A stretch of DNA of 64,000 nt from Plazaster borealis (GCA_021014325.1 CM037459.1:19820501-19884500); one strand, 5' to 3'; counted from the first letter of the stretch, positions 20,414 through 32,545 are shown. The notes: a model not told the origin generated them from the letters alone. Made by a program: numbers and translations.

Positions 20414-21321
20414 GGTACAGTACATTTACGTGTTAAGCAGACAGAGACTAAAACAAGCATACAGATACTCCAACAACAAGCAAACAAACAAATACTCTAA
20501 CTAGATAATGAACGCATAATAAAACAAGCACACGGATGCAAGCACAACCTAAACAGTGTGGCTCGTGTTTAAACCATAAAAAACTTGTGGATAATTGTTA
20601 ACAAGTTTTGATTTTGATTGCGAAAATTCAAGGGAAAAAAAACACACCTCCATGGTCTTTGAAATTGAAAGGTTTCATGATTATTATATCTTTCTGGTAC
20701 TGAAACAAAAGGAATCCTCTAATGCAAATAGCACTGCATCCCTGAGGCCTGACGATACCTGTGTAGAGATGATGTGCCAGTTCTAGACATTAGAGCAAAA
20801 ACCCCAAAACAGGGGAAACCACACAGGGACTGAAACATAATCCACATGCAAGGCCCTTGTCTGAGAAATTTGATATAACAATTCTTGCAAATACTTGCAG
20901 ACTGGTGAACAAAAGTCAGGTTCACTTATGTTTTTTTGTTTTTTTTAAATGATGAGAAACCCCTGCCATGATAGACATGAAACATATTTTGATATTACGC
21001 CACACATTTTGGTTTACACCACACATCACACAAATACACCAACTTCATCAGTCATAACACAACCGGAATTCATTAATTGGACCACTGGGGAGGGAAAAAA
21101 AGACAGTAGTGACAGCAAAAATGCTTCATCTTTTTGCAAAGCAAGCTAGGGACCCTCCTCAGTGATGCGTGAATGATGAATTCCATAACGTTCATGGTAT
21201 AGAAATGACACAATATGTAAGTGTATGTATTTGTACCTAATGATATCCACAATAACGTTGTTATGCCATTTTGTGGTCCTGCTGGCTCGTGACTGAAAAT
21301 TTCATTGCAAACACTGCATTG
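20414..21321. other. non-coding stretch
   Basis: Unique-looking AT-rich DNA with caaacaaacaaa near 20478. Short frames only. Confidence 0.4.
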
Positions 21322-21690
21322 TGGCATGTCATGGCCGAGCGGTTAAGAGCACCGCACTCAAGCTCTGGTGATTCTGATCAGCAGAGTGTGGGTTCGAGTC
21401 CTATTCATGACACTTGTTTTCTTGAGCAAGAGACTAAGTTTACCATAATTGTTTTGTCCTTTGGATGGGACATTAAGCCGTAGGTCCCGTGTACTAGGAT
21501 TGGTAGTGCACGTAAAAGAACCCAGAACACATAACAATACATGGAAGAGTAGGGGTTAACCCCGGTGTTTCTGGTTCACATAGCAAGCACCCTTGTTTAC
21601 AGGTTTTCTCAGGCTTACAGTGATTAAGTTCACTTATGAGACACCCTTGGTTTCATAACCAGAAATCTATAATAATAATAATAAAAATAA
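21322..21690 (+). mobile_element. SINE family E, copy with shorter body
   Basis: A box atggccgagcggttaagagc, Leu-like arm cactcaagctctggtg, B box gggttcgagtcct. Body: ttttcttgagcaagagacta, ggatgggacattaagccgta, gtgcacgtaaaagaaccca. The 3' end (agtgattaagttcacttatg) differs from 19227 and 45358, and the tail is AAT units. Confidence 0.85.
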
Positions 21691-21812
21691 TAAAGGGTTT
21701 CTAAGTATACACCCCATAGCAGCTGTCGTTGCTGTATAGTTGCAGGCACAAATATACTAACTCAAGAAGTTCACATATGTGAGAAAAAAACATGACGTCC
21801 AAATTACAAAAA

Positions 21813-22090
21813 GCAGTCTGGTTCCTTTTTGTACAATGAATGTTATTATTCATTTTCAGTAATGGATAAAAGGAACATGACCAAGATGGTAGGGTTCCCA
21901 CAGTCGAAACAGGGAATTTAAAATACACCCAGACTCCCCTCTGGATTGACACTAACAGACCTTTGTCATGGTGCGGCCATCTTGATTTTCTCCCATTCAA
22001 ATCAATGTCACCAAACTGAGGCTGGAAGGAGAAACAGTCTGGTTCTTTTTTGTACAATGAATGTTATTATTCATTGTTGGTATTGGATAC
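21813..22090. repeat. direct repeat of about 50 bp flanking 180 bp
   Basis: cagtctggttccttttt then gtacaatgaatgttattatt at 21813 recurs at about 22043 with few changes. Each copy contains the small palindrome gaatgttattattcatt. The segment between starts ggtagggttcccacagtcga and may be an insert or part of a longer element. Confidence 0.65.
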
Positions 22091-22228
22091 AACAGGGCTC
22101 GGATTTTACACTACTGCCAGTACTTCTTCACCCAAATATAATGTCCTCTGCATAGACCATGTAAGCTTTGTTTACAAAAAGATTGGCCTTGTACATTCTA
22201 GGGTCTTTCTGGCAGGTGAGATACTACA

Positions 22229-22328
22229 CTGGTCATATGGGAAATTTGACATTTTGTGTCGTAATTTCCACATAAATTGCACTGGTTATACGGGAAATTT
22301 AACATTTTGTGTCATTATTTCCACATAC
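22229..22328 (+). repeat. two-copy tandem repeat, about 50 bp
   Basis: actggtcatatgggaaattt then gacattttgtgtcgtaattt is followed by actggttatacgggaaattt then aacattttgtgtcattattt. Both are followed by ccacata. Confidence 0.8.
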
Positions 22329-22904
22329 ACTCACGAGTTGTAAAAATAACAGCTGAACAAGTTTCTTCATGAATATCAAAAGTTAAAACGTTAGATTCTG
22401 ATTGTATGTTTTCTTCCATTGAACTGTGTACAAATCTTGCAGGAAGTCCAGGCGTCTTAAGTAAGATCCTGCTGTCATGTTATCAAGCAACTGACCCAAC
22501 ATTACAAATTGAACATAACGACATCATCTCAAGCTCGTTCTGACATTCTGCACTGTCAGCCAGTGGGATCTGGGTTTGTATTAAACCCCCACCTGTTGCC
22601 ATGTAAATGCTTTGCTGTCAGATTGGCAGATGGAATTACTAGCATCATATTTGGAGTGGTGGGCTTTTTTTAGACACATAAAAAAAGTACATGATGCATG
22701 ATATACAGCTATATGCAACCCTCCCATTGTAAAACCTGTTTATTTACACATCGGCCAAGCACATGGAGAATAAGTGAAGAATGCCAATGATTTAACAATA
22801 ATAAATACAACCCTTCTTTTTTCCCCAACCATTTAACAGCAATACAAGAGGGGGTGGGGGTGGGGTGGAAGGAATCCGGAGATGTCTCCACTTTGAAAGT
22901 TGTT
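22329..22904. other. non-coding stretch
   Basis: No gene recognised. G-rich run gagggggtggggg near 22849. Confidence 0.4.
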
Positions 22905-23290
22905 TAAAGGGAAAGTATACGTTTGGTAATTACTCTTAAAATTAATGGCAATAAAAACCAACTTGGTTAGAAGAACAGCAGCTTTCGAAAGTAAGAAGCA
23001 TTTTAAGAATCATTTCACTTTGAAGTAATGTGGTTATGGAAAAAGATATTTAAAAAGTTTTTATCCCCCTAAATTTGAATCTGAGAAAGATTGTGTATTC
23101 CAATTACGGATTATTCTTCCTGCGTGGACATAAACGCTCCGGATTTTTTCGGCGATATCTCAAAAACGCAACCACCTTTTGAAATGAAATTTTCACAGGT
23201 TAGTTTTATGGTACATGTATATATCTACATTTATATATATGATTACAACAATCGAACGGTTCCCAAAACCAAAGATATACTTACCCTTTA
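22905..23290 (+). repeat. TTAA-type MITE family C, copy 3
   Basis: From taaagggaaagtatacgttt to agatatacttaccctttа-type end (ttaccctttaa). Interior cttcctgcgtggacataaac and cacaggttagttttatggta identify the family; the central hairpin is partly lost. Confidence 0.8.
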
Positions 23291-24168
23291 AGAAGTTGAA
23301 ATTCTTATGGTTAAAATCAACAGAGGAAACACGTTAATTGAGAACAATTATTTTACTGGAAAAGAAATCTAGATAGCACTCAGGTTTATTATGCTGTTTT
23401 TTGGTTGTGTTTGGTGGGTTGTTTGTTTGTTTGTATGGGTTGGGTTTTTTTGGGGGGTCACTATTATGAATGCACTTTTATACAGACACACACATAAAAT
23501 GTTTATTGGAAGGCGGAAGGGGGGGTGAGAGTGTTACTATAAGTTCACTTTCAAACACACACACAAAGTGTTTATACTTTTTTGAGGGCTGGGGGGTCTT
23601 AAGCAGTAGTGCTACTCTTTGTACGACCTTCAAAATGTTGACAACTTTGGAGATATCTTGTACATGTATATCTTACATTGCTCTTTTTTTTAATGGAACT
23701 TAGGAAGCAGAGAGTCTGAAAACTGCCAGTTCGTTTACGTTTCAAGCAGGTGTTGTCTAATGATGACAGCTACAGCGCACTTGTGGAAACGCTGAGAATA
23801 ATAAACCAACTCTAAAAGTAGAGCCACTAACTAACTCATCCCAAAAAGAGATCGCTACATGGTAAAAACTAACATCTACAAATGTATCTCCAACTGTGCA
23901 AAGCTTCAATTCACCGATGGGTGACTTTGGGATGCTAGGTGGCAGCAGACAAATCAGGTAATTTTTCGGTTGTTTACGCAATTCTGAGCATGCGCACACT
24001 TCCGAGAACACTTCCGAGTCTGCTGCCACCTAGTGTCCCCAGACGTCTCCCACTGAAACAAAGTCATGTTAGACTGGCTTCTCAATGACAAATGAAATAG
24101 TATTGGCTTTAGAAGCAACTAGGACCCTTTTCCAAACCAAGACTTCGGCTAAGGCTCCGTCTGCCTGT
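23291..24168. other. non-coding stretch with low-complexity patches
   Basis: GT-rich block 23395-23458 (tttgtttgtttgt, gggttgggttttttt) followed by two similar cacacacaaa-gtgtttat segments near 23487 and 23559. gcagcagac / gtctgctgccacctag near 23941 and 24018 form an inverted pair. No gene. Confidence 0.45.
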
Positions 24169-24519
24169 TTAAAGGTAGGGTCATAGATTTAGATTTTTTT
24201 TTTACAGAATGCTGATAAGGCAAAATTTAAGAAAGATACAATAAAAATTACGCATGAAAGTTTCGAATCCATCAACATTTTAGTGAGGTGGTAGCGGGTT
24301 ACCAACCGCATCTCTGGCCACAGCATTCACAAACGGACACCAACCCTCAGAAATCTGAGAAACGATTCATGAATGAATCCTTTCTCTTATTCAAATTATA
24401 TTACTTCAAAGGGAATTCTTTCTCCAAATAGTTTATACTATCAACAGCTGCAGTGCTTCTCACCAAGTAAGTTTTTATGGTCATTAATCGTATTTACCAA
24501 TCTATGGACCCTACCTTTG
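24169..24519 (+). repeat. TTAA-type MITE family D, copy 1
   Basis: Starts ttaaaggtagggtcatagat and ends ctatggaccctacctttga. Interior: aatctgagaaacgattcatg, atactatcaacagctgcag, accaagtaagtttttatggt. The last module is shared with families B and C. Confidence 0.8.
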
Positions 24520-24545
24520 AAGCCAACATTTTCCCCAAAAAATGG

Positions 24546-24612
24546 CGGAGCCTAAGCTGCAGCCAGAGCATAAGCTGCAGCCGAAGCCTAAGCTGCAGCC
24601 GAAGCCAAAGTG
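24546..24612 (+). repeat. short tandem repeat, 21-bp unit, about 3 copies
   Basis: Units of the type gcctaagctgcagccgaa. The first unit (ggcggagcctaagctg) is an approximate mirror of cttcggctaaggctccgtc at 24143, on the other side of MITE D, so D may lie inside an older inverted repeat. The next 350 bp hold nothing recognised. Confidence 0.65.
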
Positions 24613-24960
24613 AGCTCATGTTCCTTTTGCAATTGACCATGACTTAATTTCTGTTACGCACGAATTTTTTTGTCCACTACACGGAAGTGGCAATTTTTCT
24701 CTCCAATTTGCAATCGAAAAAAGGAAGTGAGACTCGAAACTCTGCACGGTGTGGAAAGTAAAAGGGAACCTAGTGATGATTTAGTAACAGTTATAAGTGG
24801 TTTTGACATTTGTAACAGTGTGTTCCGTTCGCGTCATGAGAAGAAAAGAAAAAAAAGTTGTTAACACGCAAAGTGGAACATTGCCAGAATTGATTCATTT
24901 CTCCCATGAATTAAAAAGCAAACATCTTCATCACAACAACAGTCATCACACACCCACACT

Positions 24961-25325
24961 TAAAGGAATTGTATTTGTTTGGTAATTGGAACCCACTGTT
25001 TGTTTCAATCCTATGTAGTTGTATACATACCATAAAACTAACCTGTGAAAATTTCATTTCAAAATGTGGTAACGTTTTTGAGATATTGCTGAAAATCTTG
25101 AGCGGTTATGTCCACGCAGAAGAAATAATCTGCAATTGGAATACACTATCTCAGATTCAAATTGTTGGGGATAAAAAGTGATACCTTTTTCCATAGCTGC
25201 AGTACTTCGAAGTGAAAAGTTTCTCAAAATGCATTATACTAACCAAAGCTGCTGTACTTCTTACCAAGTAAGTTTTTATTGCCATTAATTTTCAGAGTCA
25301 TTACCAAACGTATAAAGACCCTTTA
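24961..25325 (-). repeat. TTAA-type MITE family C, copy 4
   Basis: Reads leftwards. Left end taaaggaattgtatttgttt, right end caaacgtataaagaccctt. Interior cataaaactaacctgtgaaa, tccacgcagaagaaataatc, accaagtaagtttttattgc. Confidence 0.85.
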
Positions 25326-25651
25326 AAAGCAAAAAGAACCCAACTATTAAGTCTTCGACTCATCACATGTGACAGACAAGGCCCGGGTCCATCAGCACAA
25401 CCGTTGCTGGACCGGTACTTTTTCATTAAAAATCGAACGCCTTCCGTGAGAAAGAAAAAACAGTTTCTTAAAGTACATCTTGACGGAGAGGATCTTTGAC
25501 ATGTTGGGACGATACAGGATATCGTGTCACCCAGTAATACCCACTCCATTGTGATAATACTGTAATGGGCACACACCAATTCATCATCAGTGGGTAGAAG
25601 TTTGTTGAATTTATATTAACCCTTAAGAGACCATAGCGGCCACAAGCGGCT

Positions 25652-25750
25652 TGTACCAAAATGCCCCTTGTGGTGCAAATGGCCGCAAGATTTCACCTAC
25701 TTCCATTCACACAAAGAGGTCAAAGTAAAGGCTATGTCCGGTTCAAAATA
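25652..25750 (+). repeat. fragment of SINE family L body
   Basis: Matches 26797-26890: ccaaaatgcccc, ggccgcaagatttcacctac, aaagaggtcaaagtaaaggc, atgtccgg. The tRNA-like head is absent. Confidence 0.65.
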
Positions 25751-26699
25751 TTTTAGGTTGGGGAAAGTAAACCTTGACTACGGAAGCTCCATCTGTATTT
25801 CCATGCTTTATTATTTCCATGTTGTAAGATGAAATTGTCAAGATGTAAAATTTTGACAATTAAGATGTTTTGTCCGAGTTCTGATACCAGAAAAAGGCGC
25901 CCTCTGATATGGTTTCCACGTTTCACGACCATCCTGGATGTCGTGTGTGTGTGTGACTGTACAACATGCACACACACACAGCACATCATTATTTGAGTGT
26001 TCTGTTGTGTCAGGAAAAAAAAGGAATGCAGATGGTCACTTTGAGCTTCCGTACAAGCCCCCTTGATTTCCGTAAAACTATTTTCCACAGAAACCAAAAA
26101 CAACAACACTGTAGTCCCTCCTCCTGTTTTTAAACATTTAGTGCCTCTTTTGGCCATTCTGTTTCAGGACAAATGGCTATCTACAATGTACACTTCATAG
26201 CCTAATTACATGCAACTTTAAAACACAGATGACTTCAGCCGGCCTTTAAAATGCAAATTGAGGAATAATTTATTTGTTTAGTGAGCTCAAAACATATGGA
26301 TTATTTGGACTAATCTAATTTCTGAGCACTCATGGATATGAATTCAATATTTCCTCTCGGTACGGTGATCCGAGTGTCTCTTGATTTTGAATTTCACAGA
26401 TTGGTTTAGGGTAGGGACCACATCAGGGGCTCCCCCTTGAAAATGAAAGGAGCACCCAACTAAAACAGTGACTGACTCAAGCGCCAAGCCTATTTTACAT
26501 TTTTGGAGGCCCTTAAAAATGTCCGTAAATCTCAGATTTGAGGGGTCAATGCTACTAGAAGTTGCTTCCTTTTCCATACACGACAGAGCTGCTAACATTT
26601 GCAGCTTGCAATCAGGGGGACCTTGTGCAACAATCAGGGAGATATTTAGAATTACTTTCAACATGATAGGGAAAAAGTTTCTAACATTGATGTTACCCG
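25751..26699. other. non-coding stretch
   Basis: About 0.95 kb without a gene. A gtgtgtgtgtgtgac / gcacacacacacagc inverted pair lies at 25940-25983. Confidence 0.45.
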
Positions 26700-26890
26700 G
26701 GCTAGCTCGGTGGTCTAGTGGTTAGACCTCTGCTCTAGCAATGCAAAGGTCATGGGTTCGAATCCCACCAAGTGATTTGCCTGTGGCTTCTCCACCAAAA
26801 TGCCCATAGCCGCTGCAAACGGTCGCAAGGTTTGACCTACTTCTATTCACTTCCAAAGAGGTCAAAGTAAAGGTCGTGTCCAGAAATGAA
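26700..26890 (+). mobile_element. SINE family L, tRNA-derived
   Basis: The head (about 26700-26775) has an A box ctcggtggtctagtgg and a B box gggttcgaatcccacc in tRNA-like spacing. The body (ttgcctgtggcttctccacc, cggtcgcaaggtttgaccta, aaagaggtcaaagtaaagg) recurs at 25652. It is not a functional tRNA by stem pairing that I could establish. Confidence 0.7.
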
Positions 26891-27294
26891 ATTCCAATGT
26901 TTCCTATGTTAACATAATATTACAATTTTAAAAACAAAACAAACTTTCTGTTTCATGTTATTTTTTCAACATTTTTATTTTAAAAAAGAATGAACAACTT
27001 TAACAACATCTGGGCATATTGTGATGATTAAAAAGAAATGAATGGTCTCTGGAAGGTTTGAGCCAAGGGACCCTCAAAAGCAACAAGCACTGTTTGACCT
27101 GTAGGCCTGAAGATACCAAGTGCCTGTGTAGAGAAGATAATGACCAAATGTCAGTTTTAAGATGTGGGAGGAAATCCCCCCACAATAAGGAAAACCCACG
27201 CAGTCAGGTACAGTGTGTACAGTAGGGACTGAACTATTCATTCCACATGCAAGGCTATAGTCTGGGATTCGAAAAGAAACCACTGAGCCAACCC

Positions 27295-27616
27295 AGGGTG
27301 CTCCCCATACACAAGCTAGCGTATCGGCCAATACGCACAATTTGCGTGCCGGTACGCGCACATTTTGGCCGATACGCAAAATATATATATATATGTACAT
27401 ATATTTTTATTAATTTTTTTCCACACAAAAAACATAAAGAGAAAGCCATATATACAATGCTCTAGATTGCACAGTAGGGCTTTTAAAACCAAGTTTTACT
27501 GTTCCAAGTGGAAAACATTCCGAAGACCATGTTTCAATTCAGCGTGCTTCAGCCAAACTTCCAAAATTTGGGTCCAGAAAGCCCAACAGTTTTGAAAAAA
27601 ACCTGGGGAGAACCCT
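27295..27616 (+). repeat. repeat family H, copy 1
   Basis: Starts agggtgctccccatacacaa and ends ctggggagaaccct. The left part has a series of short palindromes (tatcggccaata, gtgccggtacgcgcac, ggccgatacgc). The right part is shared with 31610 and 47387: acattccgaagacc, tttcaattcagcgtgcttc, gggtccagaa. An AT microsatellite (27381-27394) sits between. Confidence 0.8.
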
Positions 27617-27959
27617 GCAACCTGTATGTTAAGTATATCTGGAGATGGAGCTCAGTGATTATATAACACAGCAGGTCAGCAGGACACTGACATTTGGCAT
27701 TATAGCATGGACAGATACAAAACCATTTTTCAAGACAGCCATACAAGTACATCAGTTCGCTTCCCCCGGAGGCAAGTTTTGAAGCAGACAATCATTAAGG
27801 GTGCGTACCCCATTTAGTGATTAGGCAAATTAGCGGTAAAAGCACCTTCAGGAGAAATGCAAGTAGTAACGAGTATGTGACAGCCTCGGACTGTGAGAAG
27901 GGACTGCGAGCATTTCAAAGAAATCGTTTGAATCTTCTTCATTAATTCTAAGCTGGATA

Positions 27960-28100
27960 AGGTGGGGGTATTTGATGTCTGTGCCCCCCCCCCCCACCTT
28001 CCCCTCTATTTGAAATCTGAACTGCTGATATTAAAAGGGGGCATCTGACGTCCGAGCCCCTCCCCCATTTGAAATATGGACCTCGGAGATTAAAACTAAC
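27960..28100. repeat. two-copy C-rich tandem segment
   Basis: ggtatttgatgtctgtgccc, a C run and atttgaaatctgaactgctg are followed by a related unit gcatctgacgtccgagcccc, ccatttgaaatatggacctc. Period about 70 bp. Confidence 0.6.
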
Positions 28101-28278
28101 AGAATCAAATGTTACATTATGTAGTAATGTTTTGAAAACTATTTCTCCATTTACACGCAAACAATCATTTTGCTTCTACCTCCCTTCAGGTTATATAAAA
28201 AGATCAAATCTGAGGTGGGGTTCGAATCGAGGTCCATAGCTAGATGGAAGGCTGGGAAAGAAACCACTGAACCAACAA

Positions 28279-28471
28279 GGGCTCAATTTCTCAGAGCTGC
28301 CTCAGCAGAAAAGGTAGCTAAGCGCAACAAAACGTTGCTTATCAGCATAAGGTTACCAGCCAAACTACCATGACACATGTACAATTTGCGACTGGTATCC
28401 TGCTCATTTCTGCTTAGCAGAAACTTGTTAAGCAATATTTTCTGCTTAAACAGCTCTATGAAATTTGGCCC
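28279..28471. repeat. MITE family A, copy 7
   Basis: Starts gggctcaatttctcagagct and ends agctctatgaaatttggccc. Interior shows the family in reverse orientation: ataaggttaccagccaaact, catgacacatgtacaatttg. Confidence 0.85.
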
Positions 28472-29133
28472 AGATCCCCTGATCCCCACATACGTTTAAA
28501 ACAATGTTTCTACCATGCTGAGTTTTACTAGGATTTCGTGACATTCAGCATGGAGTCTTTGACCGTGTGTTTATGAGAGGAGTTAAAGGAGGCTACTTTC
28601 CTGTACGCCAATCACCCACATGGAATTAATCAACCCTCACTGAGGTTCAAGACGTGAGCGTACCGTGTCTCAGGTGAGACAGAGTTCGTGTGTGGGGGTG
28701 GTGGCAGAGTCTGTGGACAGACCACAAACTCCAGCAAGCCCCTGATTTGGACAGGGGCTGCTCAGTGGAGGGTCTGCTGCCAGACTGCCGCCAGACAAAA
28801 CACATTGACATCTCAGAGGGGGGTGTTTTAATGGTGTTTCAATGTGGCAGGAATGGTGTTATTTACCTTCAAAGAAATAATGTGCAATGCCCATAACTTT
28901 ATACACACACATTATTCAGGCATGCAACTGCAAATCATGAGGGAAGTGCCACGCACAGCAAGACTAGGTAACTGCATTTTTCTCAATTTTCAATGGCACA
29001 GCTGTGAAACCAAAGAACGAGGAAATCATTCAACTGATCAGCTGAAAAGTTGCCTGCCTCATTATTTGTAGTCTTTGCCCGTGATGCCAGTGATCGGTAG
29101 TGGATTGTGCACGTACACTCGTTCGTAGTAATT
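28472..29133. other. non-coding stretch with a GC-richer patch
   Basis: 28640-28830 is noticeably GC-richer than its surroundings and matches no repeat here. It has a 68-codon frame with no recognisable similarity, so it is not called as an exon. Confidence 0.4.
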
Positions 29134-29355
29134 CTGATAGTATAAAGCATTTTGAGAAACAATTCACTTTGAAGTAATGTGGTTACGGAAAAAGATATCA
29201 GTTTTTATCAAAACAAAATTGAATCTGAGAAGCGTTTCTGTCAGAAACGTTTCTCAGATTGTGTATTCCAATTGCAGATTATTCTTCCTGCGTGGACATA
29301 ACCGCTCCAGATTTTTGGCAATATCTTAAAAACCCTACCACCTTTTGAAAGGAAG
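29134..29355 (+). repeat. TTAA-type MITE family C, copy 5 (both ends missing)
   Basis: Begins in the interior at tgatagtataaagcattttg and stops after accaccttttgaaagg. It keeps the hairpin gcgtttctgtcagaaacg and tcctgcgtggacataaccg. Confidence 0.8.
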
Positions 29356-29873
29356 ATGAGCAGAGCCTATACTATAATTATTCGAACATGTGTATTTACC
29401 ATCAATTTGTTATTCACAGTCGTACATGTACATTCCTGAACTTCAGTCGAATTGAAAGTGAAATTAATTTGAAAGTTTCTCTGAAATAACAAGAATTTTG
29501 ATCAAATCATTTGAGTGTCGTATGAAGAAAATAAAATTGCACCTTTTCTTTTTTAAATAAAACCTCATAAACAACCATTGAGAGCACACAAAAAATGCAT
29601 TTAATTTGTTTACAATCTTGACCAACATTTTGTATCAGTGGCCTCGAGTTTCACAAAAATATATTAACTGGATTGCCCTTTTTTTATTTATTTAAACCTT
29701 CTTTAATGATAAATATGTGAAATTTTTGTTTTGGGTAGCATGATTGATTTATCAGTGACAATGAGTAAATGTTAAGCATTAATTTTAAATGATAATTGGG
29801 TTGTAGTGAAGGCTGCTTAAACAGATTGGCAAAACTCGCAGCTATGACCTCGCATAAAAAAGATTCAGAATGT
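29356..29873. other. non-coding stretch
   Basis: AT-rich, nothing recognised. Confidence 0.4.
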
Positions 29874-30253
29874 TAAAGGGATTGTATGTTTGGTAACTGG
29901 AACCCACTGTTTGTTTCAATCCTATATACAGCAGTTGTAGATATATACCATAAAACTAACCTGTGAAAATTTCAATTCAAAAGATAGTAGAGTTTTTAAG
30001 ATATTGCCGAAGATTTGGACCGGTTATGTCCACGCAGGAAGAATAATCCGTAATTCGAATACACAATCTGAGAAACATTTCTCAGATTGAAATGTTTTGG
30101 AATCCCTCTCTCTAAAACAACATTTCTTTGAAGGGAGCTGTTTCTCAAAATGTTATACATTATCACCAGCTGCAGAGCTTCTTACCAAGTAAGTTTTTAT
30201 GGTCATTAATTTTTTTTTGAGTAATTACCACCAAAGGTATACTCTCCCTTTAA
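29874..30253 (-). repeat. TTAA-type MITE family C, copy 6
   Basis: Left end ttaaagggattgtatgtttg, right end ggtatactctccctttaa. Inverted orientation as judged by taaaactaacctgtgaaaat before tccacgcaggaagaataatc. Confidence 0.85.
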
Positions 30254-30315
30254 GGGAAGTTTTGAACACAGCCTTGAGAACGAAGCCAGTGATGGAGAAA
30301 GTTGAATATGCTACG

Positions 30316-30543
30316 CAGGGTTTGCCTTTAACTTTTTTTTTGTGACTAGCCAGCAGGACCAGTTAGCTTCTCTTTTCACTACTGTCTGTCACCTTTTTCA
30401 CCAGTCAATACTTCAAATGAATTATAGGGATGCTTTTCAACGTTGAACTCGACAGCCGGACCACTTTGGAGTGAATTTTTGACTTGTCCTCATGTGTTTT
30501 TAACTGGCATTTGGCCAGCGGAACATTGTTAAGGGAGAACGCT
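30316..30543 (+). repeat. repeat family N, copy 1
   Basis: Starts cagggtttgcctttaac and ends taagggagaacgct. Interior: gactagccagcaggaccagt, ttttaactggcatttggcca. Related copies at 35983 and 37831. Confidence 0.75.
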
Positions 30544-31365
30544 TCTATGGTACATGTACATGTAGCTCTGCATAAACCAGTACATGAAATGATTCTTCAA
30601 GCCTTTCATGCACCATTTATTTTAGTGCTAAATAGATCAAATGGACACATTAATTGTTAACTTGTTTTTTTTGCAAATGACGACCCCCCAAAAAACAGAT
30701 TACAATAGCACCCTCTAGAGTCCTCTTTCCCATTCTGAAAACTGTGTGGCCGTGCGATCTTAATTTTTGGTTTTACAACTACTTTTCTGAAGGGATTTTA
30801 ACCGGTGGCTAGCGACCGGTCGGCGCGTGAAAGAGTTAAAGCTGCAGTTCATCTCAGCGGAATAATAGTCCACTCATACTAAATGTATGTTTCAATAGTG
30901 TAACTACACTGTAACTAGGGATTGAACTACCATTGAACATCCCCGCCCAATATCTCAATAAAGAACGCTAACGTGTTTAGTAAACATAGTTACATGGTAC
31001 TTAAGGAGTATCACAGACTCTTTGGAGTGCGGACAAAGAAAGAGCTGAGAGGATTTCTGCCCAGTTGGCTCAGTAGGAAGAGCTGGTGGTATAGCTATTG
31101 AAAATGTATACAAGCAAAGGCCCTAGAAGGGTTTAGCCTCCAGTGTCACTTTCTGGATAAGAAGAGACTGTGAAGAGACTGAAGCTACAATGTAGACCGT
31201 TGGCCATTGTGTGGTCATGTATTATCATGCTAAAAGTTCTCCATTCTAATAATAAGGACATCATGTGATTGCACTTTCAAAAAAATAATAATTTAGTTTT
31301 TAGTGCGGTTCAGAAAACCAAAATTATTTTTCCTGGCTGGCCAACATAATGCTTACATACTCCTT
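30544..31365. other. non-coding stretch
   Basis: No gene recognised. tacatgtacatgta near 30552 is a short palindrome. gcccagttggctcagtagg near 31058 resembles an A box but no B box follows at tRNA spacing. Confidence 0.4.
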
Positions 31366-31475
31366 TAAAGGCACTGTACACATTTGGTAATTACTCAGGC
31401 ATCTGCAAGCACACAAATTTGTACAGTTTTTTCTTTCATAATTTTCTTGCAACTTCGATGACCAATTGAGCCACA
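31366..31475 (-). repeat. TTAA-type MITE family B, copy 4 (deleted)
   Basis: taaaggcactgtacacattt is followed after a few bases by the far interior atctgcaagcacacaaattt and aacttcgatgaccaattgag; the middle and one end are missing. Confidence 0.75.
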
Positions 31476-31609
31476 AATGTCAACTTTTCTCATGCTCTAA
31501 CATCACTGTTGCTTAATTCAATTGCCACAATCGAAATAAGCCCAATTAATTAATTTTTTAAAAATTCAATAAAACACAACCACTGGAATATTTTTATTTA
31601 TTTTTTTGG

Positions 31610-31827
31610 GGGGGGAATCTTCTTTTTAAAAATAATTTAATAAAAAAAACATAAAGAGAGAACCATATAGAATGCCCCAGGTGGCACAGGGGGGCTTTTA
31701 AAACCAAGATAAACACCAAGTAGAAAACATTCCGAAGACCTTGTTTCAATTCAGCATGCTTCGGCCAAACATTCAACAATTTGGGTCCAGAATGCCCCAC
31801 AGTTTTGAAAAAACCTGGGAGAACCCT
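31610..31827 (+). repeat. repeat family H, copy 2 (5' part lost)
   Basis: Keeps cataaagagagaaccatata, gaatgccccaggtggcaca, acattccgaagaccttgttt and ctgggagaaccct. The palindromic left part of the family is absent. Confidence 0.8.
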
Positions 31828-32029
31828 GTACTGGTACATGGAAGTACTAGACTAGAGGATGGCAGACTTAAATTACTCTTCCCCAAAAACCCCAAAATGA
31901 TGTAATTTCCTTAAGTTTAAAATGTGGCCTTTTGTCATTAAAACTGGCCACCAGTCCAATGTAGTTCGACAGCCTTTTTATTTGTTAATTGTGGGTGTAA
32001 TGATTGTCTTAATAAACTGACAACATAGA

Positions 32030-32155
32030 CAATAAGCCATTTTGAGATATGGCGGACACATTACTGTAACACTGTTTGACTTGGATAAATTTGTCTGTAT
32101 ACACCCAAATCCTACAGTGCACTCCTATAGTGTCCACCATATCTCAAAAAGGCTG
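32030..32155. repeat. small hairpin, 22-bp arms
   Basis: cattttgagatatggcggac at 32038 is mirrored by gtccaccatatctcaaaaag at 32131. About 75 bp between the arms. Probably a small MITE; no second copy seen. Confidence 0.65.
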
Positions 32156-32397
32156 TGTTGAAGTGTGAATAACACAATATCTGCTGGAATGATTAATCTA
32201 AGCCTCAGATACTTTAGTGATTCTGAAGCCATGTTTTTTTGTTGGCATAGAGATTCACAATTTGCGAAATCCGGACTTCGAAAAAGACGTACAGACATTC
32301 AGGTGTATTCAGCCGTTCAGCAGGTTTTTGGAGGTTGGTGTTGTATGGATTGGATTGTGGAGAATTACTAAGTACCACATGCATACCAGTAGGTGCT

Positions 32398-32545
32398 ATA
32401 GGCCCGATACTTCATGGAGGAAACACAGGCAAGAGACCCTAGTCATTGCCTTGATGCCCATTGAAATGTTCCCAGTACAAATACAAATTTTCCTCGCAGA
32501 GGTACACTTTTCTTTTGGGAAAAACTGTAAAAAAAAAAACTTGTA
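32398..32545 (+). repeat. repeat family F, copy 2 (diverged)
   Basis: ggcccgatacttcatggagg, accctagtcattgccttgat and cattgaaatgttccca match the F copy at 51429 better than the others. The right end fades into an A run. Confidence 0.65.

Noticed and set aside
24670..24985. Short frames with basic residues
   Set aside because: Isolated, overlapping, no start context or splice sites supporting them.
26700..26775. Functional tRNA gene
   Set aside because: Boxes are good but the stems could not be paired convincingly and the body recurs at 25652.
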